Shown here: positions 46,121 to 55,423 of the stretch, piece after piece
How positions within the stretch are numbered: the first letter of the stretch is position 1
Layout: the number at the start of each line of letters is the position of its first letter
NCBI GenBank assembly: GCA_020636545.1
Contig: JACJXS010000009.1
Coordinates: 186,001 to 250,000 of the forward strand
Origin: Chitinophagales bacterium
Lineage (GTDB): Bacteria; Bacteroidota; Bacteroidia; Chitinophagales; JADIYW01
Length of the DNA stretch: 64,000 nt
Direction: 5' to 3'
Notes under the pieces: generated by a model
Database searches by the model: none
The model's input: the letters and a program-made list of their open reading frames with translations, nothing else
What the model was told of the DNA's origin: nothing
Program-made: the position numbers and the translations under genes

Positions 46121-46981
46121 TTATTTTACTAATTCTATTAAATATTGTCCGTAGCCACTTTTTAATAATGGTTGTGCTATTTCTTTTAATTGGTCAGCCG
46201 TGATAAATCCTTTTTTATAAGCAATTTCTTCAATGCAACCAACTTTTAAACCTTGTCTTTCTTCAATTACTTGTACGAATTGAGAGGCTTGCATCAGAGA
46301 ATTAAACGTGCCAGTGTCTAACCAAGCGGTGCCTCTATCTAAAATGCCAACTTTTAGTTTACCTCTTTTTAGATATTCTTTATTGACATCTGTAATTTCA
46401 TATTCTCCACGAGGAGATGGCTCTAGGTTCTCGGCAATTTCAACGACATCATTATCATAGAAATACAAACCAGGAACGGCATAGTTCGATTTAGGATTTG
46501 TTGGTTTTTCTTCGATAGACACGGCATTTAATTGCTCATCAAATTCAACAACACCATATCTTTCTGGGTCTGAAACGTGATAGGCATAAATTACACCACC
46601 ATCAGGATTGTTATTTTTTACCAATAAATCTTCTAATCCTGAGCCATAAAAAATATTATCACCTAAAATTAAAGCAACTTTATCATCGCCAATAAACGAT
46701 TTTCCAATTACAAAAGCTTGTGCCAGTCCATTGGGAACTTCCTGAATAGCATATTGAAAATTACAACCATATTTTTTCCCATCACCTAATAATCTTTCAA
46801 AATGAGGCAAATCGTGTGGTGTAGATATAATCAATATCTCATTAATTCCAGCTTGCATCAAAACAGATAACGGATAGTAAATCATTGGCTTATCATATAT
46901 GGGCATAATTTGTTTACTGATAGCCATTGTAATTGGATAAAGTCGAGTTCCAGAGCCTCCAGCCAAGATAATACCTTTCAT
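46121..46981 (-). CDS. rmlA: Glucose-1-phosphate thymidylyltransferase
   Basis: RmlA (RfbA) makes dTDP-glucose, the precursor of dTDP-rhamnose and related deoxysugars. The 286-residue protein has the nucleotidyl-transferase signature LAGGSGTRLYPIT at 6-18, IMPIYDKPMIYYPLS, LGDNIFYG and the PSPRGEYEITDVN motif. It is the first gene of the rmlA-galE pair. The rmlB, C and D genes are not in the window, so deoxysugar synthesis must be completed by genes elsewhere. Confidence 0.96.
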   Translation of the reverse strand: MKGIILAGGSGTRLYPITMAISKQIMPIYDKPMIYYPLSVLMQAGINEILIISTPHDLPHFERLLGDGKKYGCNFQYAIQEVPNGLAQAFVIGKSFIGDDKVALILGDNIFYGSGLEDLLVKNNNPDGGVIYAYHVSDPERYGVVEFDEQLNAVSIEEKPTNPKSNYAVPGLYFYDNDVVEIAENLEPSPRGEYEITDVNKEYLKRGKLKVGILDRGTAWLDTGTFNSLMQASQFVQVIEERQGLKVGCIEEIAYKKGFITADQLKEIAQPLLKSGYGQYLIELVK

Positions 46982-47068
46982 TTTTAATTATTTTTGATGA
47001 TTATAAAAAATTGTTCGCTAATATAAACAGAATAACAGATAAATTTTTTATGTTTGTAGAATAAAGTT

Positions 47069-47098
47069 TTGGCGATACAAAATTTTGTGTTAAATTTG
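47069..47098 (+). promoter_or_regulatory. Promoter of the two-component operon
   Basis: TTG at 47069-47071 and TAAATTTG at 47091-47098 are separated by exactly 19 bases, the consensus Bacteroidota spacing, 18 bases before the response-regulator ATG. Confidence 0.8.
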
Positions 47099-47116
47099 CA
47101 TTAAATTAGACTATAT

Positions 47117-47809
47117 ATGAGTACAGGCGAAAAAGTTTTTAAGGTTTTAGTTGTAGATGACGAACAAGACATTTTAGAATTCTTAAGTTATAATTTAGAA
47201 AAAGATGGATTTCTTGTTTCTACTGCCGAGAACGGAAAAGTTGCTTTAGAAAAAGCAAAAAAAGAAGAACCAGATATTATTTTATTAGATGTGATGATGC
47301 CTGAAATGGATGGAATTGAAGCATGTAGAACACTTAGAGAAATGCCACAATTTGAAAATACCATTATTGCATTTTTAACAGCAAGAACTGAAGATTATTC
47401 TCAAATTGCAGGTTTTGAAACTGGTGCCGATGATTATATCAGTAAGCCAATTAAGCCAAGAGTATTAATCAGTAGATTAAGAGCTTTGTTGAGAAGATAT
47501 GAAACCAAAGAGTCTAAAGCTTCATTCTTAGAAGTGGGCGATATTAAAATTGACAGAGAGCGTTATTTAATTACGTTCAAAGGTACAGAAATGGCAGTGC
47601 CTAGAAAAGAATTTGAATTGTTGTATTTATTAGCATCTAAGCCAGGTAAAGTATTTAAACGAGATGAAATCTTAAATGAGATTTGGGGTCGTGATATCAT
47701 TGTTGGCGATAGAACAATCGATGTTCATATCAGAAAACTAAGAGAAAAGTTGGGAGAAGATTTAATAAAAACAGTAAAAGGTATAGGATACAAATTTGAT
47801 GAAATATGA
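47117..47809 (+). CDS. OmpR/PhoB-family response regulator
   Basis: A 230-residue DNA-binding regulator. The receiver domain has the acidic pocket VVDDEQD, the phosphoacceptor Asp58 in LLDVMMPEMDG, and the conserved Thr and Lys (FLTART, YISKPIKP). The C-terminal winged helix (about 130-228) has FELLYLLASKPGKVFKRDEIL and TIDVHIRKLREKLG. It overlaps the histidine kinase gene by 4 bases, so the two are translationally coupled. The signal and regulon are unknown; PhoB-like by similarity. Confidence 0.95.
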   Translation: MSTGEKVFKVLVVDDEQDILEFLSYNLEKDGFLVSTAENGKVALEKAKKEEPDIILLDVMMPEMDGIEACRTLREMPQFENTIIAFLTARTEDYSQIAGFETGADDYISKPIKPRVLISRLRALLRRYETKESKASFLEVGDIKIDRERYLITFKGTEMAVPRKEFELLYLLASKPGKVFKRDEILNEIWGRDIIVGDRTIDVHIRKLREKLGEDLIKTVKGIGYKFDEI

Positions 47810-48855
47810 GAGGAAACTCTTCTCTAAATACAATATCAATTTATACAAGTATAGCAGTAGCATTTTTTTCTACTGCTTTTTTTTTCGTGGTTAATGAGCT
47901 ATTTGAACACCAAATAAACATATTTGCTCATTTTATTTTCTTTTTTGCGATATTTTTCTGTTCTTTTATTTTGTTTAGATATGTATTAAAGCAATTGATT
48001 TATGATAAAATCAAGATTATATACAAAACAATAGGCAAACCTTTAAAATTTCAGCATGAGGTAAAATCATCTAAAGGAAATATTATGCTGACAGTTGAGC
48101 GAGATGTTGCTGAATGGGCTATCAATAAAAACAAGCAAATACGTGAATTACGAAAACTAGAGCAATATAGGAAAGAGTTTGTGGGCAATGTTTCTCATGA
48201 ATTAAAAACCCCAATTTTTAATGCACAAGGTTATATTGAAACTTTATTAGATTCAAATTTAGAGGATAAGGATTTTATGAAATCTTATTTAGGAAAAGCA
48301 GCATCTAATATCGATAGATTGGAAGTTATTGTTAGTGATTTGTTAGAAATTTCTAAGTTTGAAACGGGTCGCATACAATTAGAAAAAGATGGGTTTGATA
48401 TTGTCAAATTAATTAAAAAAGTAATTGCTCAGTATCAATTTTTAGCTGAAGATTGTAAAGTAAAAGTAAAAGTTTTTAATCATGAGAATGAATTTTTTGT
48501 ATTTGCTGATGAAAAAAGAATTATGCAGGTATTGGAAAATATTATTTCTAATTCAATAAAATATAATAATGAAAATGGCAAAGTAGATATTAGAATTTAT
48601 GATCTAGATGAACAATATATGATAGAAATAAGCGATAATGGACCAGGAATTGCAGAGGAGCATTTGCCTAGATTATTTGAACGTTTCTATCGTGCGGATA
48701 AAAGTAGAGCAAGAAAAGTTGGAGGTACAGGACTTGGACTATCTATCGTAAAGAATATTATTGAAGCACATGAAGAAACAATAAATGTGAGTAGCACTTT
48801 AAATGAAGGCACTATGTTTAGTTTTACTTTACATAAATATCGAGAAAGATTATAA
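47806..48855 (+). CDS. Sensor histidine kinase (PhoR-like)
   Basis: A 349-residue membrane kinase. Two helices (about 11-33 and 40-62) are separated by a very short loop, so it has almost no periplasmic sensor. The H-box FVGNVSHELKTP has the phosphorylated His131, followed by the N-box NIISNSIKYNNENG, ISDNGPGI (G1) and GGTGLGLSIVKNI (G2). It pairs with the upstream regulator. Its end overlaps the convergent aminotransferase gene by 6 bases. Confidence 0.95.
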   Translation: MRGNSSLNTISIYTSIAVAFFSTAFFFVVNELFEHQINIFAHFIFFFAIFFCSFILFRYVLKQLIYDKIKIIYKTIGKPLKFQHEVKSSKGNIMLTVERDVAEWAINKNKQIRELRKLEQYRKEFVGNVSHELKTPIFNAQGYIETLLDSNLEDKDFMKSYLGKAASNIDRLEVIVSDLLEISKFETGRIQLEKDGFDIVKLIKKVIAQYQFLAEDCKVKVKVFNHENEFFVFADEKRIMQVLENIISNSIKYNNENGKVDIRIYDLDEQYMIEISDNGPGIAEEHLPRLFERFYRADKSRARKVGGTGLGLSIVKNIIEAHEETINVSSTLNEGTMFSFTLHKYRERL

Positions 48856-50034
48856 AGTATCTAAAGCCGCCAAAAGAATAGAACAACTAGCTTGTATTTC
48901 ATCTTCAGTAATAATTAATGGCGGAGCAATACGCAGACAATTATTGGCAAACAAGAACCAATCTGTAATTAGTCCATTTTTTAAACAATATTGAATGACT
49001 TGATGTATTTGTTCGAAACTATCCAAATAAACAGCCATCAATAAGCCGAAATTATTAATTTTTTTAATCTTTGGATGTTTTAATAATTGCAGGAACAATG
49101 CTGCCTTTTTGGGTACATCAATATATAATTCTTGTTGATGAATGGTTTGAATATTGGCTAATGCAGCAGCACAGCAAACAGCATTTCCGCCAAATGTAGT
49201 AATATGACCGAGAACAGGATTGTGTGTTAGACTTTGCATAATTCTTTTGTCAGAAATAAAGCAACCAATAGGCATACCACCACCTAATCCTTTAGCCAAT
49301 AAAATAATATCAGGCAAAATGCCAAAATGCTCAAAGGTAAATAGTTTTCCAGTTCGCCCACAACCAGTTTGAATTTCATCTAAAACTAATAATGTGCCTG
49401 TTTCGTTGCATTTTTGTCTTACTGCAATCAAAAATTCTTTAGTTGGAGCAATAACACCAGCTTCAGCTTGTACACTTTCTAAAAAAAATGCCGCAGTTCG
49501 TTCTGTAATCAACTCGATATCCTCTAAATTATTATACCTGATTTGTCGAGTATCTGGCAGTAATGGACGGAATGCAGATTTGAAAAATTCATCTCCGAGC
49601 AAACTCAATGCTCCTTGTGTACTTCCGTGATAGGCGTTTACACAAGAAATAATCTCAGGTTTGCCAGTAAATCGCTTTGCTAATTTCATGGCACCTTCGG
49701 TTGCTTCAGCACCACTATTGGTAAAATAAATACTGTTCAAATTTTCAGGCAGCAAATCTGATAGATACTTTGCTAATTGAACTTGTGGCGATTGTATAAA
49801 TTCGCCATACACCAAAGTGTGCATATAGGTTTTTGCTTGTTGTTGTATAGCATTTACTACATTTGGATGGCAGTGTCCTATATTACTTACTGAAATTCCA
49901 GCTATTAAATCGATGTATTTTTTACCTGAAGTATCATACAAATAAATACCTTCAGCTTTTTCTATTTCTAATGCTAATGGCTCAGGTGATGTTTGTGCAA
50001 CATGTTGTAAAAATAATTGTCGTTGTGATAGCAT
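48850..50034 (-). CDS. Class III aminotransferase (ArgD/acetylornithine type)
   Basis: A PLP-dependent transaminase of 394 residues. Motifs are HCHPNVVNAI at 54-63, NSGAEATEGAMKLAK at 106-120, VLDEIQTGCGRTG at 217-229, and the Schiff-base Lys248 in LAKGLGGGMPIG. The length and sequence fit the acetylornithine aminotransferase/aspartate aminotransferase family group. No other arginine biosynthesis gene is adjacent, so the substrate (acetylornithine or another omega-amino acid) is not certain. Confidence 0.88.
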   Translation of the reverse strand: MLSQRQLFLQHVAQTSPEPLALEIEKAEGIYLYDTSGKKYIDLIAGISVSNIGHCHPNVVNAIQQQAKTYMHTLVYGEFIQSPQVQLAKYLSDLLPENLNSIYFTNSGAEATEGAMKLAKRFTGKPEIISCVNAYHGSTQGALSLLGDEFFKSAFRPLLPDTRQIRYNNLEDIELITERTAAFFLESVQAEAGVIAPTKEFLIAVRQKCNETGTLLVLDEIQTGCGRTGKLFTFEHFGILPDIILLAKGLGGGMPIGCFISDKRIMQSLTHNPVLGHITTFGGNAVCCAAALANIQTIHQQELYIDVPKKAALFLQLLKHPKIKKINNFGLLMAVYLDSFEQIHQVIQYCLKNGLITDWFLFANNCLRIAPPLIITEDEIQASCSILLAALDTL

Positions 50035-50064
50035 TTTTTTGATTAACTTTTATTAAGTGCATAA

Positions 50065-50106
50065 AATAAAAAAACCATACATTTATGTTTTATTACAAAT
50101 GTATGG
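50065..50106 (-). terminator. Terminator after the cyclophilin gene
   Basis: A perfect 10-bp stem (50075-50084 with 50097-50106) with a 12-base loop is followed on the minus strand by a run of seven T. It lies 25 bases past the cyclophilin stop. Confidence 0.8.
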
Positions 50107-50130
50107 AGTTTATAGTTTGTAAAGCGTTAA

Positions 50131-50904
50131 TTACTCTTCTATAACAGAAACCTTCAACATTCTAATGTCATTAAATGGACGATCATAAGGATCTCGAGGT
50201 GCAGAAACAATTTTATCAACAATATCTTGTCCTTCTACAGTTTGTCCAAATACGGTATATTGCATATCTAACATTGGTGTACCACCAATTGTCTTGTAAA
50301 TTTCTTTTTGTGCTTCTGTCCATGAATTGCCAGTTCTTGAACCTAAAATATTTAATTCATTATCCGTATAAGTCTTCCCAACAACAATATAAAATTGTGT
50401 ACTAGAAGAAGCTTTTTGAGGATTGCCATCACGTGCAGCAGCCAAAGCTCCTTTTTGATGAATAATATTTGGGAATAATTCAGCAGGAACTCTATAATCT
50501 AAACCACCTGTTCCTAAACGCTGTCCTGGTACTGCATTTTTTGATAATGGATCTCCACCTTGAATCATAAATTCAGGAATAACACGGTGGAATAAGGTGC
50601 TATCTAAAACGCCATCTTGTACAATTTTAATAAAATTGGCTTTGTGCAATGGTGTTTCATTAAATAGTTTTATTTTAATGTTTCCGACTGTTGTTTCGAT
50701 GACAACATAAGTTGTTTTTGGGGTACTAATTTTTGGTTCCATTTTTTCTACAATTGTATCTAATGTTATTATTTCTTCTTTAATTGTTTTATCTACAGTC
50801 TCTAATTTTGAAGCAGATTTTTTGTTTTTTGTTTTTTTTCCTTTTGCTATGGCTAAACCTGAACAAAGTATAAGTGCGAGGATAAGTAAAATTGTTTTTT
50901 GCAT
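50131..50904 (-). CDS. Cyclophilin-type peptidylprolyl isomerase
   Basis: A periplasmic proline isomerase of 257 residues. A signal peptide (about 1-20) is followed by a Lys-rich linker (KGKKTKNKKSASKLE) and the cyclophilin domain from about 65. Conserved motifs are TLFHRVIPEFMIQGGDPL, with the catalytic Arg in FHRV, and SSSTQFYIVVGKTY. The domain is of the short bacterial type, as in PpiA. It is preceded by a small unknown gene 25 bases upstream and followed by a terminator. Confidence 0.92.
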   Translation of the reverse strand: MQKTILLILALILCSGLAIAKGKKTKNKKSASKLETVDKTIKEEIITLDTIVEKMEPKISTPKTTYVVIETTVGNIKIKLFNETPLHKANFIKIVQDGVLDSTLFHRVIPEFMIQGGDPLSKNAVPGQRLGTGGLDYRVPAELFPNIIHQKGALAAARDGNPQKASSSTQFYIVVGKTYTDNELNILGSRTGNSWTEAQKEIYKTIGGTPMLDMQYTVFGQTVEGQDIVDKIVSAPRDPYDRPFNDIRMLKVSVIEE

Positions 50905-50929
50905 ATTCTTTATATTTTTAATTAGTCAA

Positions 50930-51286
50930 TTATAGCTTTTTGATGTATTGAATAATCATTTTTTTTAAGAGCATTTCTTGTTGTTCGTGGGTTAATTTCT
51001 CTTTGTTTCTGTTGTATTCATAATGTGGCCATCCATCTTCATCTATGCCTTTGAAAGTATAATAATCTGCAAGGCTTAATAAAGCACACACGCCAACATG
51101 TATAACATCTTGTTTCTGTTCTTTGGATAGTTTGACTAAATTTTGTCCAATTTCCCGATGTCCAATGATGAATAACATATTTGTTAAATCAGGAATTTTA
51201 TCAAAACGATTTTTAAAAAAATCAGTTACTTTTTTCCAATCTTCTATACTAAAATCTAATGCTTCACTATTCGCTATTTCACTCAT
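50930..51286 (-). CDS. Conserved hypothetical protein
   Basis: I do not recognise this 118-residue protein. It is soluble, acidic at the start and helical, with no signal peptide and no membrane helix. Notable segments are MLFIIGHREIGQNLVKLSKEQKQDVIHVGVCALLSLADYY, split here as IIGHREIGQ and HVGVCALL, and a C-terminal basic helix. The composition and codon use match its neighbours. It lies 25 bases before the cyclophilin gene and follows clpC's terminator, so it probably heads a two-gene unit. Confidence 0.7.
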   Translation of the reverse strand: MSEIANSEALDFSIEDWKKVTDFFKNRFDKIPDLTNMLFIIGHREIGQNLVKLSKEQKQDVIHVGVCALLSLADYYTFKGIDEDGWPHYEYNRNKEKLTHEQQEMLLKKMIIQYIKKL

Positions 51287-51310
51287 TTTTTATCCAAACA
51301 TTTATAAATT

Positions 51311-51343
51311 AAATTGTCTAAGCCGTAAATGCTTAGACAATTT
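51311..51343 (-). terminator. Terminator after clpC
   Basis: A perfect 13-bp stem (51311-51323 with 51331-51343, 7-base loop) lies 13 bases past the clpC stop. The T-tract after it on the minus strand is interrupted, so termination may be partial. Confidence 0.65.
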
Positions 51344-51356
51344 ATTTGTTTAAAAA

Positions 51357-53924
51357 TTACTTTTCTTCTTTAATTTGTTTTTTCTTTTTGGACTTAACAC
51401 TAAAAGTCAATTTTTCTTTATCTTCTTTGTCCGTATCTACCAAAATAGTATCGCCATTTTGAATTTTATTTTGAAGAATTTCTTCTGCTAATGGATCTTC
51501 AACATATTTCTGTATTGCACGATGTAATGGTCTTGCTCCAAATTGTGGGTCGTAGCCTTTTTCTGAAATAAAATCTTTAGCTTCCGTAGTCAATTCGATA
51601 CTAAATCCAAGTTGATTCAATCTGTTGTAAACACTTGCTAAAACAATATCAATAATTTGATAAATATGTTCTTTTTGTAAGCTATTGAAGACAACAACAT
51701 CATCAATACGATTTAAAAATTCAGGAGAGAAAGTTTTTTGCAATGCCTTTTGAATTACACCACGTGTCAAGCTATCTTGATTTTCTTTGATGGTATTGGT
51801 TGCAAAACCTACTCCAGTCCCAAAGTCTTTCAATTGTCTAACTCCAATATTTGAAGTCATAATGATAATTGCATTTTTGAAATCTACTTTTCTCCCTAAC
51901 CCATCTGTCAATTGTCCATCATCTAAAACTTGTAATAAAATATTATAAACATCAGGGTGTGCTTTCTCAATTTCATCTAATAAGATAACAGAATATGGTT
52001 TTCTACGAACTTTTTCGGTTAATTGTCCGCCTTCTTCATAACCTACATATCCTGGAGGAGCACCAATTAATCTTGAAACGGAGAATTTTTCCATATATTC
52101 ACTCATATCAATTCTGATAAGTGATTCTTCCGTATCAAACATATATCTAGCTAATGCTCTAGCTAACTCTGTTTTTCCTACACCAGTTGGGCCTAAGAAA
52201 ATAAATGAACCAATAGGTTTTTTTGGGTCTTTTAAACCTACTCTATTTCTTTGAATTGCTTTCGTAATTTTGGCAACTGCTTCATCTTGTCCGATAACTT
52301 GTTTTTTCAAATCATCAGCCATTTGAGTTAATTTTTTACTTTCGCTTTCTGCCACACGCTTTACAGGAATACCAGTAATCATCGCAACGACTTCTGCAAT
52401 GTCTTCTTCTGTAATTGGGTAGCGTTTTGTTTTTACATCTTCCTCCCATTCAATTTTTGCAGCTTCTAATTGCTCTTGGAGTTTCTTTTCAGAATCTCTA
52501 AGTCTTGCAGCTTCTTCATATCTTTGGTTTTTTACCACTTGATTTTTTTCATCTTTGATTTTTTCAATCTCTGCTTCCAAATCAGTAATGGTTGTTGGAA
52601 CGTGAATGTTTTTCAAATGCACTCTTGCTCCGACTTCATCTAAGATATCAATAGCTTTATCGGGTAAAAATCTATCCGTAATATATCTAGTACTTAATTG
52701 TACACAAGCTTTAATGGCTGCATCATCATAGGCTACATTATGATAGGCTTCGTATTTATCTTTTAGATTTGTGAGTATCGTGATTGTTTCTTCAGGAGAA
52801 GGCGGATCTACAATTACTTTCTGGAAACGTCTATCTAAAGCACCATCTTTCTCGATATATTGTCTGTATTCATCTAAAGTAGAAGCACCGATACATTGCA
52901 ATTCTCCTCTTGACAAAGCTGGTTTGAAAATATTTGAAGCATCTAAAGAGCCTGTCGCTCCACCAGCACCCACCATGGTATGAATTTCATCAATGAATAG
53001 AATGACATCTCTATTTTTTTCTAATTCTGTCATGATAGCTTTCATTCTTTCTTCAAACTGACCTCTGTATTTTGTGCCAGCAACCAATGCCGCCAAATCT
53101 AAAGAAACCACTCTTTTATTGAATAAAACTCTTGATACTTTTCTTTGAACAATTCTTAATGCCAAGCCTTCGACAATAGCCGTCTTTCCAACACCAGGTT
53201 CACCAATTAAGATGGGATTGTTTTTCTTTCTTCGTGATAAAATTTGAGATACCCTTTCGATTTCTCTTTCTCTTCCGACAATTGGGTCAAGTTTTCCTTC
53301 TTCAGCCATTTTAGTAATATCTCTACCAAAATTATCTAGCACAGGTGTATTGGATTTTGTGGAGGACTTTTTGGCAGTTCCGCTTTGACCACTTTGATTG
53401 CCAAAGTTTTGTGATTTATCATCATCATCATCATCAAATGGTTCATTAGGCAACTCAAAAGAAATCTCATCTGGGCTTTTGTCGTTCATAAAAAATTCTA
53501 ATTCAGCTTTGAAAATTTCATAGGTAACATCCCATTTATTTAATAATTGTGTTGCAATATTATCTTTATTTCTTAGGATTGCCAAAAGTAGGTGTTCTGT
53601 AGAAATCAAATCTTGTTGCATAGATTTTGCTTCTAATAAAGTAATTTTAAGCACCTTTTCCGCTTGTTTTGTAAATGCAACACTGGCAGTATTTGCAGGC
53701 ATTACAGTAACTTTATCTCTAATTGCATCTTCTATTTTTCTTTTTAATAGAGAGGAATCAATTTGTAGGGAATGCAACACTTTTAGAGCCAAGCCATTTC
53801 CATCTCTTATCAAACCTAATAAAAGATGCTCAATGCCGATTTGATCGTGTCGCAGCCTTAATGCTTCTTCCTTACCGTAAGAAATCACATCTTTTAATTC
53901 TTGTGAAAATTTATTTGCTTCCAT
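51357..53924 (-). CDS. clpC: ATP-dependent Clp protease ATP-binding subunit ClpC
   Basis: ClpC is a AAA+ unfoldase that feeds ClpP and acts in protein quality control. The 855 residues have two Clp_N repeats (about 1-140), Walker A GEPGVGKTAIVEG (first AAA+), a UVR-like coiled motif near QRYEEAARLRDSEKKL, and a second Walker A GPTGVGKTELARA, followed by SEYMEKFSVSRLIGAPPGYVG. The UVR-type segment and size point to ClpC rather than ClpA or ClpB. The C-terminal domain includes EFLNRIDDVVVF. Confidence 0.95.
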   Translation of the reverse strand: MEANKFSQELKDVISYGKEEALRLRHDQIGIEHLLLGLIRDGNGLALKVLHSLQIDSSLLKRKIEDAIRDKVTVMPANTASVAFTKQAEKVLKITLLEAKSMQQDLISTEHLLLAILRNKDNIATQLLNKWDVTYEIFKAELEFFMNDKSPDEISFELPNEPFDDDDDDKSQNFGNQSGQSGTAKKSSTKSNTPVLDNFGRDITKMAEEGKLDPIVGREREIERVSQILSRRKKNNPILIGEPGVGKTAIVEGLALRIVQRKVSRVLFNKRVVSLDLAALVAGTKYRGQFEERMKAIMTELEKNRDVILFIDEIHTMVGAGGATGSLDASNIFKPALSRGELQCIGASTLDEYRQYIEKDGALDRRFQKVIVDPPSPEETITILTNLKDKYEAYHNVAYDDAAIKACVQLSTRYITDRFLPDKAIDILDEVGARVHLKNIHVPTTITDLEAEIEKIKDEKNQVVKNQRYEEAARLRDSEKKLQEQLEAAKIEWEEDVKTKRYPITEEDIAEVVAMITGIPVKRVAESESKKLTQMADDLKKQVIGQDEAVAKITKAIQRNRVGLKDPKKPIGSFIFLGPTGVGKTELARALARYMFDTEESLIRIDMSEYMEKFSVSRLIGAPPGYVGYEEGGQLTEKVRRKPYSVILLDEIEKAHPDVYNILLQVLDDGQLTDGLGRKVDFKNAIIIMTSNIGVRQLKDFGTGVGFATNTIKENQDSLTRGVIQKALQKTFSPEFLNRIDDVVVFNSLQKEHIYQIIDIVLASVYNRLNQLGFSIELTTEAKDFISEKGYDPQFGARPLHRAIQKYVEDPLAEEILQNKIQNGDTILVDTDKEDKEKLTFSVKSKKKKQIKEEK

Positions 53925-54107
53925 ATATAATTATCTTCAAATATTTTGCCATTAATTATTACTGACAAAATGTAACTTACGAATTTATATAAAAATAGTA
54001 TGTTTTTTTGAAAATAAATACAAAATTGCAATTATTAACAAGTCTATATTAAAATAGCATACAATAATCTAAGAAGTAAATTATTTAACTCAACAATAGA
54101 AAATTGA

Positions 54108-55415
54108 TTACCAATTTAATCCGATGTAATTTGGAAGCTGTTCAGTAGTTTTTACACGAACTAAATCTATAACCGCTTTTTTCTTAGATAAAGCATCTAA
54201 ATAATTTTCTAGGTCTAGATTTCTATGGTTTAATACAACAATATCTGCATGTTCGATAGCTTCGCCTAAATTATCTGTGATTAAAATAGAAAGATGTGGT
54301 AAAACTTCATCTATATAGGATTTATTTGAGCCAATTAATTTAGAAATATGAACATTTTTATCATAAATTTTTAAGCTATACCCTTTTCCTAATAATTTTT
54401 CAGCTAAATCTACTGAAGGGCTATAACGTAAATCATCAGTACCTTCTTTAAATGCCAAACCTAAAAAGGCAATTTTTTTAAATTTTTGTGCTGCAATTAA
54501 ATCATAGGCAATTTTTTTCTGATTTTCATTAGAAGCATCAATATGAGAAAGCATAGGTATATTGATAAAATTATCTTTTCCCAAAGTTACCATACCAGAT
54601 AAATCTTTAGGCAAGCAAGAACCACCATAAGCAAAACCAGGTTTGAAATAAGTAGGTGAAATATTCAAATGGGTATCTTTGCAAAATAATTCCATTACCT
54701 TATGAGAATCTATGCCTAATGCTTTTGAAATATTTCCAACTTCATTAGCAAAAGTAACTTTTACAGCATGAAATGAATTGTTGACATATTTGATGACTTC
54801 TGCAACACGGATATCAACTATTTCAATTGGTGCTGGCAATTCTTTATACAAAGCAGCAACTTTCTCTAAAGCGATTTCACTATCGCCACCTAAAACGGTG
54901 ATTGATGGATGATAATAATCTTTTACGGCAGTGCCTTCTCTTAAAAATTCAGGATTCGAAACGACGGAAAAGTCTTGATTTCTTTTTTTTCCAGAATATT
55001 CAGCAATGATTTCTCCAACTTTTTCATTCGTACCAGGTAATACTGTACTTCTAATGACCACTGAATGAAAAGTATTTTTATTTTTTAGAGCTGTACCAAT
55101 TTGCTCAGCAACTTTGTAAATAAAATCTAAGTTTAAATTGCCTCTTTTAGAGGAAGGCGTTCCAACACAGATAATACTAATTTCAGAATTAGAAACGGCA
55201 TCTTTCGCATCGTTGGTTGCTCTGATTTTGCCATTTTTAAACTCTTCTGCGATTATCGTGTCAATATCCTTTTCAACGATAGTTGGCAAACCTTTATTGA
55301 TTAAATCTACTTTTTGTTGGTGTACATCTACACCAATTACCTGATGTCCGTTTTTTGCTAAACAGCCTAAGCTTACACATCCAACATAGCCTAGTCCAAA
55401 AATTGAAATTTCCAT
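54108..55415 (-). CDS. GDP-mannose 6-dehydrogenase (AlgD-like) nucleotide-sugar dehydrogenase
   Basis: This 435-residue enzyme oxidises a nucleotide sugar to a uronic acid. It starts MEISIFGLGYVGCVSLGCLAK, the NAD-binding motif, and has VGTPSSKRGNLNLDF, IRSTVLPGT, NPEFLREGTAVKDY and the catalytic Cys267 in FAYGGSCLPKD. These segments match Pseudomonas AlgD (GDP-mannose to GDP-mannuronate) more closely than UDP-glucose dehydrogenase, where the motif usually reads GFGGSCFPKD. It is the last gene of the minus-strand operon, 8 bases after the PL8 lyase gene. Confidence 0.86.
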   Translation of the reverse strand: MEISIFGLGYVGCVSLGCLAKNGHQVIGVDVHQQKVDLINKGLPTIVEKDIDTIIAEEFKNGKIRATNDAKDAVSNSEISIICVGTPSSKRGNLNLDFIYKVAEQIGTALKNKNTFHSVVIRSTVLPGTNEKVGEIIAEYSGKKRNQDFSVVSNPEFLREGTAVKDYYHPSITVLGGDSEIALEKVAALYKELPAPIEIVDIRVAEVIKYVNNSFHAVKVTFANEVGNISKALGIDSHKVMELFCKDTHLNISPTYFKPGFAYGGSCLPKDLSGMVTLGKDNFINIPMLSHIDASNENQKKIAYDLIAAQKFKKIAFLGLAFKEGTDDLRYSPSVDLAEKLLGKGYSLKIYDKNVHISKLIGSNKSYIDEVLPHLSILITDNLGEAIEHADIVVLNHRNLDLENYLDALSKKKAVIDLVRVKTTEQLPNYIGLNW

Positions 55416-55423
55416 TGTTTTAT